Of a DNA stretch of 64,000 nt, positions 20,801-30,115 are shown piece by piece. Origin of the DNA: Mesocentrotus franciscanus (Eukaryota > Echinodermata > Echinoidea > Camarodonta > Strongylocentrotidae). Location: the NCBI GenBank assembly GCA_037976565.1, contig CP137666.1:7490582-7554581 (forward strand). The letters are read 5' to 3'. The position numbers and the translations under genes were made by a program. Numbering within the stretch: position 1 is the first letter of the stretch; each line of letters starts with the position of its first letter. The notes beneath the pieces are model-generated. The model ran no database searches and was not told the DNA's origin. It saw nothing but the letters and a program-made list of their open reading frames with translations.

Positions 20801-23378
20801 GGCAGTGTGAGAGGGCGTAGTTACTGGTCCTCTCTTAGTACTTTTGCTCTGTTGGATCGACGATAGCCTAGCGGCGTTGTGTTTATGAAATTAACAATGT
20901 CAGTAAATTGTTAGTATATAGTTATTTTCTGTATTGTTATACAGCTTGTTATTTTAAAGAAAACATTAGGAAGGAAGGGATGAAGTTGTTGAATATTAGT
21001 TGCGATCAGTTCATTACGTTAGGACGTTAGTTTAAAGCCTCTCTCCGTATAATGAAGCAATTTATACAATTTATATAATGAAGCAATTTATACCGAGGAT
21101 AGTACCACTGTCACTAATAGATAATATAGCGAAACGTAATTAATACTGTATTCTTATAGCTGAGCATCACAGTTCGTTGTACCTTCCACTGCCTTTTAAA
21201 AAAGCTACCACCTTTCCTATATATTCCTCGTTTCCTAGTAAATGACCTAGATTTGGACTTTTGGTCTTTAGTGCTCTGTACATTTTCCTTCTTTGTCTTT
21301 CATATTTTGGGCATGATAATAAAAAGTGCTCAATTGTTTCTATCGTCTGGCATTCTACACATAGTCCAGTTTCGTGTTTTCTAATTAGATATTTATAGTA
21401 ATTCAGGTTACATTTACCAAGTCTGAATTGGTGAATTAATCTTTCATCCTTTCGGTTCAAACCTTTCGGTTCAAACCAATGCAACATTGTAAATCACTTT
21501 TGAAAGACTAATCATTAATTCATGAGAAGATATTCCATGTAGATGTAGTATAATTAGCCTAATTAGCATAATAATCTAATTAGCATATATGTGCAATATG
21601 TAATAATGTTGCTAATCTTAATCCAGGAAGCCTGAAAACATGAATAATATGACTTATCCACGGTTTTCCATGATGAGGAATTCATTTATGACACCAGTTT
21701 TTATTTTTAAGTAATGCAATTGTCTTAAATAGCATAATTAGCATAATGAGCTAATTAGCATATGTACAATATATGGACTTCATTGTCATTGTTTATCTAT
21801 AAAGCCTAAAAATGGTGCAATGCAACATTGTAAATCACTTTTGAAAGACTACACATTAATTCATGAGAAGATATTCCATGTAGATGTAGTATAATTAGCC
21901 TAATAATCTAATTAGCATTATGTGCAATATGTAATAATGTTGCTAATCTTAATCCAGGAAGCCTGAAAGCCTGTGTTGTTTAGTTTGAATCTAGACATCA
22001 GAATCAAGATGTAAAACAGTCTTATATCTGATCTTGTTAACGTACATAAATAAATGACTTGATAAGAATTATTTGTTTTCGGTGATCCTCTCAGATCGGA
22101 TAGTTGCTCTGACGGAATACTTGGATTACTTACCTTCCTGTGGCGCCAAAGTTGAGGGATATCTTTATATTGCAACCATCTATTTCAAGAAAGGCAAAGA
22201 AGCCTTGAAGTTCGACGAATATGAAAACTGCCAAGGGTAATTAGAAAAATCATGTCTTTTGTTTCCAATATTCCGCAATATTTTCTTTCTCTTACAGGAA
22301 ATGTAAGGTTACTGGTAATTTCATTCGTAAACAAATGTATGTTTTCAATTTAATAAAATGCAATCATAGAAACCTTAAGTAATTGCCATAAGTGTATGTG
22401 ATTTTTTAATGAATGAATTAATTTTGAATTTAATATTATTTTGGTTCATCAGGATAGCGAAGAAGAATAGAATAGAATATTGCTTCAAACCTGTCTATGA
22501 AAATTTCATCATGATCATTCAGGTACTTGAAGGACTGTCGTGTTCCTTTGGGGGAGGCAGAGAAGATGTGTGATAATGTAGACCCAAGCATTCATTTGGA
22601 TGTCACTGCGTTGAAGAAGAATGTAGAGGACCATGAAGGCCTTGTCAAGAAGTCTATAGCCAGAGCAAAAGGTGATAATGATGATGATGATAGTGATGAT
22701 GATGATAATAATGATAATAATAATAACAATAATAATAATAATAATAATGACAATAATAACAATAAAAACAATGGTATGTAGCGCATTTTATATGTGCTGC
22801 TGCTGCTCCTGTTATTACTACTATTTCTAGATAGAAGGACGCATTTTTATAAATAATGCATGTATATATAGTTAGAACGATAGAACGAAAGATAGAACAG
22901 CAATTTAATACAAAAAATAATAAGTAAATAAATAAACTGAAACAATAAAATCGGTGATGAAATAGTTTACATCAAGGTATATGTGGAATAAAATTCTATG
23001 ATATGTTTCTCTCTCTCTTGCATGTTTATGTTTTAAGATGCACAAGCGCGTCAACAACAGGAACTAGCGGAGGCTAAGGAGAAGAAGATTGCGATGGACC
23101 AACTGAAGACTGATATGAAAGTACTGGATGATCTCTCGAAGTTATCCATCGAAGACTTCGTCAAGCAAGTCTATAAATTGTGGCCTCCTAAGGGTAGTAT
23201 GGAAACGAAGCCTTCCTTGTCGTCGTCAACATCGTCGTCGTCGAGGAAGCTACTGATCCGAGCCATCAGCCACTATCACCCGGACAAGAATGATAAGAAC
23301 GTTCATGGTATCAAGTGGCAGTTACTCTCATGTGAAATTACCAAACGCCTAAACATGCGACAATCCAAAATAGAGTAG
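10869..23378 (+). CDS. Gene B: cold-shock-domain/RG-rich/TPR/J-domain protein, type 2
   Basis: A complete gene of seven coding exons: 10869-11817, 16955-17094, 18367-18507, 19524-19680, 22095-22236, 22523-22671 and 23038-23378. They total 2019 nt, exactly 673 codons (672 aa). Residues 20-88 are a cold-shock domain with RNP1-like GSYGFIT (31-37) and RNP2-like DVFFHIS (44-50). An RG-rich stretch (about 122-155) and a disordered Ser/Thr/Asn-rich region follow to about 316. Then come TPR-like helices (about 317-559), a coiled-coil linker and a J domain with HPD at 640-642. CSD and RG boxes bind single-stranded nucleic acid and J domains recruit Hsp70, so an RNA-linked co-chaperone is inferred. 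Compared with C it lacks the two-exon TPR cassette; compared with D it lacks about 214 codons in exon 1. Confidence 0.9.
12745..14790 (-). mobile_element. 5'-truncated LINE (CR1/L2-like), nested
   Basis: On the minus strand RT motifs run from 14,477 to 13,272: FGFRSGHSTALVLLEF, FLDLSKAFDIIYHG (palm motif A with the catalytic Asp), then the thumb/C-terminal segment with YSTLFLPYLSYCNIVWG, and a terminal RHLGPQLWNSLPDDIK box. Frames are broken, so it is inactive. The 3' end (about 12,745) reads as A-rich ATGAAATGAAATG on the minus strand. The hairpin MITE at 12918-13080 sits within its 3' region. Confidence 0.75.
12918..13080. mobile_element. Hairpin MITE, copy 1
   Basis: A nearly palindromic 163-bp element. 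It starts AGGGACTTTTAGATTTTACA and ends with the complement, GCAAATCTAAAAGTCCCT, with inner arms ACGTGGACTGC and GCAGTCCAC. Flanked by ATT on both sides (or TA if the outer A/T is counted as target). A second copy lies at 25469-25629. Confidence 0.8.
14791..15440. other. GC-richer filler in the composite element
   Basis: Dense in GGCCGCCG, GCGGC and CCGTAGG-type words on both strands between 14,800 and 15,120, resembling the subterminal region of a non-autonomous DNA transposon. Clear ends were not found. The part from 15,130 to 15,440 shows nothing recognisable. Confidence 0.4.
15723..16291 (-). pseudogene. LINE ORF1 fragment (L1/Tx1 type), frameshifted
   Basis: The minus-strand ORF from 16291 has an N-terminal basic stretch, then a coiled-coil-like segment with heptad spacing (about residues 40-105). 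Near 15900 the homology jumps to a neighbouring frame. There it reads RGRENLVFLGIPE, the motif typical of the RRM of L1/Tx1 ORF1 proteins, and continues to a stop at 15723-15725. One frameshift therefore separates coiled coil and RRM. ORF1p of these elements binds RNA and forms trimers; this copy is dead. No ORF2 is attached. Confidence 0.65.
16955..17094 (+). CDS. Gene B exon 2 (TPR start)
   Basis: Acceptor ttgctag, donor gtatcg; 140 nt, phase 1 to 0. Encodes the linker SGNMSKEDTEKKPSTTLSS and the first helix (RGKGNMFFRSA). In gene C the matching helix is [11 protein letters not shown], closer to TPR consensus. Aligns codon for codon with the first half of gene C's 281-nt exon. Confidence 0.88.
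17095..18366 (+). other. Gene B intron 2
   Basis: Collinear with D intron 2 (62821-63878). The main difference is a retroposed fragment at about 17228-17395. The rest is AT-rich without features. Confidence 0.8.
17228..17395 (+). mobile_element. LINE 3' tail insertion in intron 2 of gene B
   Basis: Present in B, absent from the same place in D (D passes from 'gtgcattaatgtgaca' straight to 'ttttcatacattaacattg'). It ends in (AAAT)n after GGGCTACCCTTTTATAAATA, which looks like the 3' UTR and tail of a CR1-like LINE. Confidence 0.5.
18367..18507 (+). CDS. Gene B exon 3 (TPR helix)
   Basis: Acceptor ttctag, donor gtatat; 141 nt, phase 0 to 0. Encodes SALGCYKKAYDWAF and KNAATTSWRLATLKMA, a TPR-like helix pair matching [10 protein letters not shown] and [11 protein letters not shown] in gene C. 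B exons 2 and 3 together (140+141) equal the single 281-nt exon of gene C without any indel. Confidence 0.9.
18508..19523 (+). other. Gene B intron 3
   Basis: Contains (GTT)n near 18830-18850, a (TA)n run near 18882-18906 and an imperfect inverted repeat (gatattaaattaacacgg / ccgttaatatcgatg) at 19008-19085. No gene seen. Confidence 0.75.
19524..19680 (+). CDS. Gene B exon 4
   Basis: Acceptor atacag, donor gtataa; 157 nt, phase 0 to 1, equal in length to gene C exon 32862-33018. Encodes helices FRDALQYFSNAYPKRNC and WAKHLEKSIQDCL, matching [17 protein letters not shown] and [13 protein letters not shown] in C. Confidence 0.9.
20110..21975. repeat. 343-bp tandem repeat array
   Basis: Four units marked by CTAATTAGCATAT followed by CTTAATCCAGGAAGCCTG, starting near 20151, 20494, 21577 and 21908. 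Spacing is 343, about 345 (after removing the 734-bp insertion) and 331 bp. Each unit also has multiple ATAATTAGCATAAT words and a TTTATGACnC box. No coding potential. Confidence 0.8.
20743..21476 (-). mobile_element. 5'-truncated LINE with 6-bp target duplication
   Basis: Splits one repeat unit; CAATGC is duplicated at 20737-20742 and 21477-21482. The minus strand encodes the C-terminal tail of a LINE ORF2 (about 21452-21167) with a Cys/His cluster, CVECQTIETIEHFLLSCP, then a stop. The 3' end is (CAA)n. At the 5' end a 15-bp word (cctttcggttcaaac) is repeated, as in reverse-transcriptase template jumps. The Cys-His tail occurs in I/Jockey-group LINEs; the clade is inferred. Confidence 0.8.
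22095..22236 (+). CDS. Gene B exon 5
   Basis: Acceptor ctctcag, donor gtaatt; 142 nt, phase 1 to 2, the same length as gene C exon 39176-39317. Encodes RIVALTEYLDYLPSCGAKVE and YIATIYFKKGKEALKFDEYE, a TPR-like helical hairpin. Confidence 0.9.
22523..22671 (+). CDS. Gene B exon 6
   Basis: Acceptor attcag, donor gtgata; 149 nt, phase 2 to 1 (one codon longer than gene C's 146-nt exon). Encodes YLKDCRVPLGEAEKMC and a helix ending in KKSIARAKG. The donor runs directly into a (GAT)n/(AAT)n microsatellite, which could stay open if the intron were retained. Confidence 0.87.
22675..22775 (+). repeat. GAT/AAT microsatellite
   Basis: Impure (GAT)n then (AAT)n starting four bases into gene B intron 6. 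If read through it would encode Asp/Asn runs up to a stop at 22779-22781. Confidence 0.9.
23038..23378 (+). CDS. Gene B exon 7: coiled coil and J domain
   Basis: Acceptor ttttaag, 341 nt to TAG at 23376. Encodes a Gln/Glu/Lys-rich helix, J helix I (FVKQVYKLWPPK), a Ser-rich loop made of TCG/TCA codons (expanded compared with A and C), helix II with HPD (codons 23277-23285) and helix III (KWQLLSCEITKRLN). It replaces the C-type last exon at the same phase without the preceding two-exon cassette. Confidence 0.9.
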
Positions 23379-23560
23379 CAGGACAATGGCGGCATGACCT
23401 TCGAGAAATCAACTCAATATACAAGCTTTGCTTTTTAATAGCTTCCCCATATTTCATATTATTTCTCTATTTTATTGTCCATCATTTGTTTAAATTACGC
23501 ATTTATAGCCTGTTAAATCTTAATATGCATGAGACAACCTTGTTGTGTGGAATGTGATAC

Positions 23561-23566
23561 AATAAA
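23561..23566 (+). terminator. Poly(A) signal of gene B
   Basis: AATAAA 183 nt after the stop codon, followed by a GT-rich stretch (gttcgttgcccattattttgtttgt). Confidence 0.65.
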
Positions 23567-23579
23567 AACAAACAAGTTC

Positions 23580-23936
23580 GTTGCCCATTATTTTGTTTGT
23601 CCTATAGAAATCAAGTTCAGATTATGTAATACGTCATTGTAATGTTCCTATATTTTAATAGGTGATGGACAAGGCTAGATTTTGTTTGGCCTTAGGTTGA
23701 TTTTTCGAAATTCTTTACCATTGTGTTTCATTCATTATCTTCCTTGACAGGGCAGAATATCAGATTAGACTCCACTATCAGATATATATCCAATTTACAC
23801 GAAAGTTTGTTTCTGTCATCTACATTTCGTCCCGTATTCCTTTCAACATACTATCATTTTTTTGTTTTGTTAGAATAGACTAAATAAATAATCAAATGTG
23901 ACATTTTATCGTTCGTTTTAACCCCAGGCTTACATA

Positions 23937-23978
<42 letters not shown>

Positions 23979-25397
23979 CACCAAACTTTGAGGAATAGAG
24001 GAATTTGATTTCCATGATTTATCGGGGCTTAACTTCAACGAACCATATAGGTGAAACTATCTTAAACTTGATTATGTATCATTGTACTGATTTGCCAAAA
24101 GTATGTAGAGGATGGTGATCTAGGAGGGGCAATTGACATTCCGTTTAAAGACTTAAAGATCTTTTTGTCATGAGCCGGTTATAACAATGGTCATGTTTAG
24201 TTGTGGGTTGCATAGGGGCTGTCCCTGTAGATCTTATACTCTTAACAACTTAATTATTCATACTCCTTGTTAATTTGATGTCTTTTAGAGTGTGATTTTG
24301 TAACCCAAGAATGAATGGTGGACTGGTTGAATTAGGGCCTTTGTTGCATACTTCTAGATGTAAGCTTTAATTTTAATATCAAGAAACATAAATCGGGACA
24401 AATAAATTTTTCACACACTGTTAAAAATTACAAAACTTGGTAAGGGTATGATATATAAGGGTAATATGACAGAATAGTACTTCTGTGTAATTATGTTTAC
24501 ATGTACACTGTATGAGAATAATGCAATGTGTGAATAAAATTATTTTGTATTTACGTGGTGCACTTTCTAATAACTACTTTTTTTTGCAATTGGCCTTGAT
24601 TGCCTGATCATGATCAGCATTTTTTTCTTCCTTTTGAGGTAATGTCGATATCTGATTACTATTTTTATTTGTTGTTATATTTTTTAGTGCTAAAAAAGAA
24701 GTTATACAAGATGATATAAACATCAAGAAATTTGAAGTATCCAGTACTATGATTGCAATATATATATATATTCAAGTTCATTAATGATTCATCTCTTTTC
24801 GACTTGTAAAGGTAATGGAATGAAATTAATTTCTCTTACTACCAGTGACCCACGGATCCCGATTCACCTATGTGGTTAAACATTATCAATATTGTAACAA
24901 TGTTTACAGTAGTAGTCAGGTAAGCTTAAAAAGGGATATTACAGTAATACTACTCCATCTTCTTTTTGGAAGATTGACATTGCATCTCGCTAGTTTAACA
25001 AAAAAGGATTTTACTGATAATTAAGCTTGGCAGCGATAGATTATCGGTCAATACTGTCACGTGAGATCACTATTTTCCTTTAATACTCTGTGGCAAATTT
25101 GTTTTATTCATTCTATATTCATACCACCAGGTTCATTCAATGTTCGCTATTTGTCTCTATAAAGGTAAGAGTGAATGAAAATATACTTGATGGTTAATTG
25201 ACAATCAAGCAGAGAGTTTCTTTGTTCAGATCTTTGGAAAATTTATGTTGTTCTCTGTGTTAGAGCACTCATAGACATCGTTGAATAAATTGTTTGATAA
25301 AAGACATCGACTACTATAATGGTGAAAGTGTGTTTGTGGAACAGGCGGGTAACTATGCCATGTAAATTATGGTCGATCTTCCCCCTGTGGCCGTATT
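23580..25397. other. Intergenic B to C, first part
   Basis: AT-rich, no coding signal on either strand. Contains (AT)n at about 23941-23975 and (TA)n near 24761-24771. Confidence 0.7.
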
Positions 25398-25401
25398 TTA
25401 A

Positions 25402-26008
25402 AGGGAGTGTAGTGTGACGAGACTATGTGCCTTTCCCGTGGCCCTACTCGGGGCCAATCGGGTATAATAGGGACTTTTAGATTTGCACGACGAGAACGTG
25501 GACTGCTACGTCTGACATCCTTTTAAGGCAATGTGACGTCCTTTTAAGGCACTGGCAGTGCCCGGCAGTGCCTTAAAAGATGTCACATGTAGCAGTCCAC
25601 GTTCTCGTCGTGCAAATCTAAAAGTCCCTAATAAGGGTACGGATGACGCGACCGCAGCATTCACGTGCGTGAAACATATGCGAAACCGATATAGATCTCT
25701 ATGCTTCGGTCTGTTTCGCGAACGCTAGCGCGCGCTGACCATGTCGCTGACTACCGTTAATCAAGTCCATTCGTTTACGTGCAGTTGTCCAAAAGAAGAC
25801 GTAGATGGCGTTAACCAGTATTTGCCATGCTACACTCCCTTTAATACGCGAAACCGATATAGATCTCTATGCTTCGGTCTGTTTCGCGAACGCTAGCGCG
25901 CGCTGACCATGTCGCTGACTACCGTTAATCAAGTCCATTCGTTTACGTGCAGTTGTCCAAAAGAAGACGTAGATGGCGTTAACCAGTATTTGCTATGCTA
26001 CACTCCCT
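25402..26008. mobile_element. TTAA-flanked DNA element with duplicated end
   Basis: TTAA at 25398-25401 and 26009-26012 flank AGGGAGTGTAG and CTACACTCCCT. The right-hand 169 bp (from 25680) is repeated in tandem from 25849 with a single obvious mismatch. A further TTAA (25841-25844) at the end of the first copy makes the structure end-TTAA-end. Piggybac/Kolobok-like by target site. A hairpin MITE is nested at 25469. No ORF. Confidence 0.75.
25469..25629. mobile_element. Hairpin MITE, copy 2
   Basis: Ends AGGGACTTTTAGATTTGCAC and its exact complement; the arms extend through CGAGAACGTGGACTGC, giving about 37 bp of near-perfect inverted repeat. Flanked by AAT on both sides. Same family as 12918-13080. 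Confidence 0.85.
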
Positions 26009-26336
26009 TTAATATTGAATGTTATCATTATGGAGGATTCAATTTATAGCTGGAACTATATAGTAGGCCTAAATGTCTTTCTTCAAAATAGATGTAAACT
26101 GTGCAGGCACGATACTGGAAGAAAAGTGTGATAAAACTCCAGTGCCCCGCCTTACCACATGTTCTGTGCCTGTTGTAAAAAGAAAACTGTTTTATTTTTT
26201 AAAATTCTATTTGAAGTATACATATAGTTTTTATCTATCAAAGGTACTAGTCTGCAACCACAAACCCATTGTAAGTCAAATAACGCTTTTTAAAATATGG
26301 GTCTAAAATAAAACCCCTAGCTGTATCCGGATAAGC

Positions 26337-26470
26337 GTATCAGGACAATTACCCCCTGGACAATCACCCCCGGAAAAGTACGTCAAGGATATTAATTACC
26401 CCCTCCTAGGACAACCAAAGACAACCACCCCGCGGACAATTACCCCCCCCCCGAAAATTACCCTTCCTGT
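26337..26470 (+). repeat. GGACAATTACCCCC minisatellite
   Basis: Degenerate repeats of GGACAAT(T/C)ACCCCC with variable spacers, ending in a C-run. Confidence 0.65.
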
Positions 26471-26560
26471 TCATTAAAGAAGAAGTCTACCCTGATAACA
26501 AGTTGGGGGGCGGGCAGGAAAACAAATCTGCATCACCACCACTCTTACATGTTACATGCA

Positions 26561-26925
26561 GGCCCGCGGAACGTTTTTCAAGGGGGGGGGGCCAAAGTAT
26601 TAAAGATCAGGTAGAGCATAGCGAGCGAAGCAAGTGGAGCGTAAATTGGCCCGGGGTCTAGGGGCAAAGCCCCGGCTGGGGTTCAAGGGGCGGAGCCACC
26701 GGAAGCTCAGGGGTTTTAGGCATTTAATTACGGTTAGATGAGCATATTTTGATACCGTATTTGCGACACTGGCATGTCACTAATTAGCGTGGGGTCGAGG
26801 GGACGGAGCCCCCGCACGCTCAGGAGTTTTAGGCATTAAATTACGGTCAGATGAGCATATTTTGATACCTCATTTGTGACACATTTGTGACACTCGAGCC
26901 CCCGAGCCCCGCCGTTCCGCGGGCC
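26561..26925. mobile_element. Small TIR element
   Basis: Ends GGCCCGCGGAACG and CGTTCCGCGGGCC. Inside is a direct repeat (ttttaggcatttaattacgg...gagcatattttgatac) at about 26713 and 26827, separated by GGGGCGGAGCC-like words. No coding region. No clear target duplication. Confidence 0.6.
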
Positions 26926-28320
26926 CTAACATGTAGGCTTCTAAATAAGCATATTTTGTGCCTGACTGTAAATTTGGGAATTTGGGAATTTTCCAACAAA
27001 CGCATATATATAAAAGTATAATTTACAAAAAAGTGAGAAAAAATCCCGGAAAATGATGTCATTTCAGCAACATTTTGTAAATCACTGGTATCGAATAAGA
27101 AATAAACCACGTTTTGAATTTTATTTGAGGGGCCCCCCCCCCCATGACAGTAAACAAATTTGTGTCTGCGTTTGTATTTCGCAGACTTGTACTACTAGTC
27201 TACTACTAATAGTTTTGCACAGGATCTTTTTTGCTGATACATAATGTACTACCATCATGCTACATTACAGTGGGGAAACCCCCAAGGTCAACATTTACGC
27301 ACAGCTGATATAATTATGTTTACGTTGGCTTGAGACTCTGTCACTCTTGTGTTCTGAAATGGGTGGGAGATAACAATGACAGTATAGCTTTCTACTGATC
27401 GCGCGCCGCCATTGATGTGATGGCACTGAATCAATAATCAACATTGAGTAATTTGAGTTAGTTAATTTTCATCACAGTGCAGGAATGTAGACGGAGGTTA
27501 TTCGTTTTTAAGTGAGTGTGAATCTTCGTTACACACGGAGCAGGTAAATATTAAAAATGTCAATTTCTTCATGTATAAATGCTGACTTTTATTCTAGGCA
27601 CAAAAGAGAAAAAAGAGCTTTTGACAAGATAAAGTATTTGGTACGTCTATTGTAGACAAGTTCAAACAGACCTACAGACACAGTCTAGCTAGCTGTGTTT
27701 GCTGTTTGTGCAACCAGCATAGGCGCACGGTCTCCCAATTGAGAGACCGTCTGCAATATCGGAGACTTTGCTTACAAAAGAAACATCAACAAAAAGGCAA
27801 TTTTTTGCCCATTGGTTATGTGTATGGATCATAACAAAAACTGTTAACAAAAATAGCCGGTGAATTTGTATATAGTAGACGGTCAAAAGGGGTAATTTTG
27901 CATGAGGACTCTGCTCATCATAATTCATGGGTATTTTGAGCTAAGGTTTTCCCTTTGCAGTAAATGTAAATAAAGGGAATTGGTATCCCAAATGGGAGAT
28001 AATCTCTCATGTCATGTTGACTGTGCGCACCTACTGAGTAGGGCCTACTAGTAGTAGTGGTAACTGGTATGGAGTATAATGAATGGAATCCACGTATGAG
28101 TCCGACGAGCTAGAGGCGAGGTGTAAACAATCAGTAAAACTTAGATCAAGTGCCATGGTAATAACAAATGACGGTTTGCCCTATTTGCACTTGTAATTGT
28201 GTCATTTTATCATTTTAGCTTGATTTTAATTTTAAAAAGTCCTAGTCATCAATCATTTTTTTAATTCATGAATCCTGGTCATAATTTATCAAATCATTCA
28301 ATCAAATAGATCTACCTATA
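26926..28320. other. Intergenic, no gene recognised
   Basis: Short ORFs only. 28135-28270 is related to 30545-30680 (shared GTGCCATGGTAATAACAAAT...GCCCTATTT), an intergenic repeat. Confidence 0.6.
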
Positions 28321-28779
28321 GACCGAGAATTTCTGTCCCTTTCGTTCGTTAGCCTCTTATTTGGGTAGCGTCGGCTCCTCTCTTTAGAGACAGAAGCCAG
28401 CCATAGGGTCTCCTGTAAGAAATTTGGTGGCACGATCGTGCCACCACACTTTGCCCTAAAATTTCTTTTTAGCGGATTCATATCCGATGCATTTATAGTT
28501 GAAAATTAGGCCTAGGCTAATATACATTGGTTACACTTGCCAGATTGACTGTATGATGCGTTTAGATGTCTTTTTTTTCCAGGATTTTGTTGGTCGAATT
28601 TGAACTCTGTGTTGAAATTCTTGCATCCGTATTTTAAACTGTTACTTTTAGTAGATGACGTCATCTTCCTTCATGCGCAGTAACAAAACTTCTTACAGGA
28701 GACCCTATGTCTCTAAAGAGAGGAGCCGACCCTACCCAAATAAGAGGCTAACGAACAAAAGAGACAGAAATTTTTGGTC
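28321..28779. mobile_element. Long-hairpin element with TA flanks
   Basis: The left arm (28321 to about 28430) and the complement of the right arm (about 28685-28779) match for about 100 bp, for example TTCGTTAGCCTCTTATTTGG and CGGCTCCTCTCTTTAGAGAC. The left arm has a 12-bp extra (gaagccagccat). TA on both sides suggests a Tc1/mariner-type non-autonomous element. The transcript would be a near-perfect hairpin. Confidence 0.75.
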
Positions 28780-29258
28780 TAATATCTACCATGATACTGT
28801 CACGAAATTGGTTTTATTTCGTAGGTAGCTATGTTTGGAATCAAGAAAATCACTTGTCTTATTTCGTTTTCCTCATATTTTTGGCGTAGATGGCGTAATT
28901 AGTTTATTTAATGCTATTGCAAATTACGTTTCAAGACATTGTTTGATCGTGCATGTTTTTAGACAGTTTTGGTGTAATGACTATTCTACCATGGATATTT
29001 ACTTCTCTTATTTAGTTTATAGATAAAAATAAGTGTCTTCGTTTGGTATATGGTTTATTTAGATCCGATATTGGAAAGTGAAATAGTAACTAATAGGAGC
29101 CTGACCGCGATGTTTACCAAGGCAACTACGCTTTACCGGCAAACATGCCAAGCCCGAAACATTCCAAAACGAAGTGTGATCTTTTGTTTGTGTAATTCTT
29201 GCGAACTTAACGAGAACAACAAATGTTTAAGAAATGTATATGTAGATCAAGATCAACT

Positions 29259-29445
29259 AGGCGTTGTGGCGTGCGCCTGTAATCCAGCTAACAGTGGAAG
29301 TTACAAACTGATTCAGCCGAGGACGCAGGTTCGAAGCTGAGTCACGTCTTTCGGATGGTGACGTTTAAGGGTCGGTCCCCAGACGTAAATAATCAAATCT
29401 GATTGATACACGTCTGTAAAAATCCAATACACACACGTACATGTG
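29259..29445 (+). mobile_element. SINE with 7SL-like head
   Basis: The head GGCGTTGTGGCGTGCGCCTG followed by TAATCCAGCTA resembles the 5' Alu domain of 7SL RNA (GGTGGCGCGTGCCTGTAGTC...). A B-box-like GGTTCGAAGC lies at 29328-29337. The body from 29338 (gagtcacgtctttcgg ... aatcatatctgattgatac ... gtctgtaaaaa) is shared with the SINE at 59763, whose head looks tRNA-derived. Orientation + from the box order. Confidence 0.55.
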
Positions 29446-29639
29446 GAGAGCTTTACGCGTGGTCTAAATGATTACTCACGCCCACTGGGCACATTACATT
29501 GTAAAGTAATCAGACCATGTTTGCCCAATAAAGTTGAGTGTCTGCAAACGAAATGATTTATATGATCGTTTGCCTGTCCTCCCATGAGGAAACCTAAGAT
29601 TGATTTCTGGTTTTAGATGACGACCATGGTTAGGATTGT

Positions 29640-30115
29640 GTTTGTTGGGTCTTGTGCATTCCAGCATTAGACCATAGCTCCATGATTAGACAATACCAGG
29701 GTTGTCCTTTCGGTGGTCGGTGGTCTGGAGCAGACGGCTGGTAGGGACTACTGTGTAGCAGAGCCAGTGGTATGGTTGAGTAAGCTGACTGTACAAAACC
29801 AGATGCATATGGTCTTGTGAGCCGGGTGTACAAAAGTAGATGCCTATCGTCGGGTGAGGCAACTGTACAAAGTCAGACGGGTCTGGTTGTCTAAAAGTGC
29901 ATGCAAAAGCAATTTGGTGGGTCAATTGGAGTTGCATGCAGAAGCAGACTGGTATAGACGTCTGAAAGGTGCAGAAGCAGACTGGCATAGTCGTCTGGAG
30001 GTGTACAAGCAAGCTGGTGGTACACGACGGTACAGCGGTTGGTAGTCTGGTGGTGAAGTGCAGACATGTGGCGGCCTGGTAGTGTCGACGGGGCAGTGGT
30101 CGAGAGGTGGTGCAT
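29640..30115. repeat. Degenerate minisatellite
   Basis: Diverged repeats of about 40-45 bp built on GCAGAAGCAGACTGGTATAG-like and GTGTACAA words. The long minus-strand ORFs here follow the repeat and are not genes. Confidence 0.55.

Larger units (their letters stand above)
19681..22094 (+). other. Gene B intron 4
   Basis: Dominated by the 343-bp repeat array (20110-21975) and the LINE inserted in it. The rest is AT-rich. Confidence 0.8.

Noticed and set aside
20110..21975. CRISPR-like regularity of ATTAGCATAAT words
   Set aside because: Units are about 343 bp with no spacer structure, the genome is eukaryotic, and there are no cas genes.
22675..22781. Asp/Asn-rich C-terminal extension of gene B exon 6
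   Set aside because: It is a GAT/AAT microsatellite directly after a good donor; the exon 6 to exon 7 splice keeps phase and leads to the J domain.
29259..29340. A genuine 7SL RNA gene
   Set aside because: Only the first 30 or so bases resemble 7SL; the rest is a SINE body shared with 59763, so it is a retroposon and not the SRP RNA gene.
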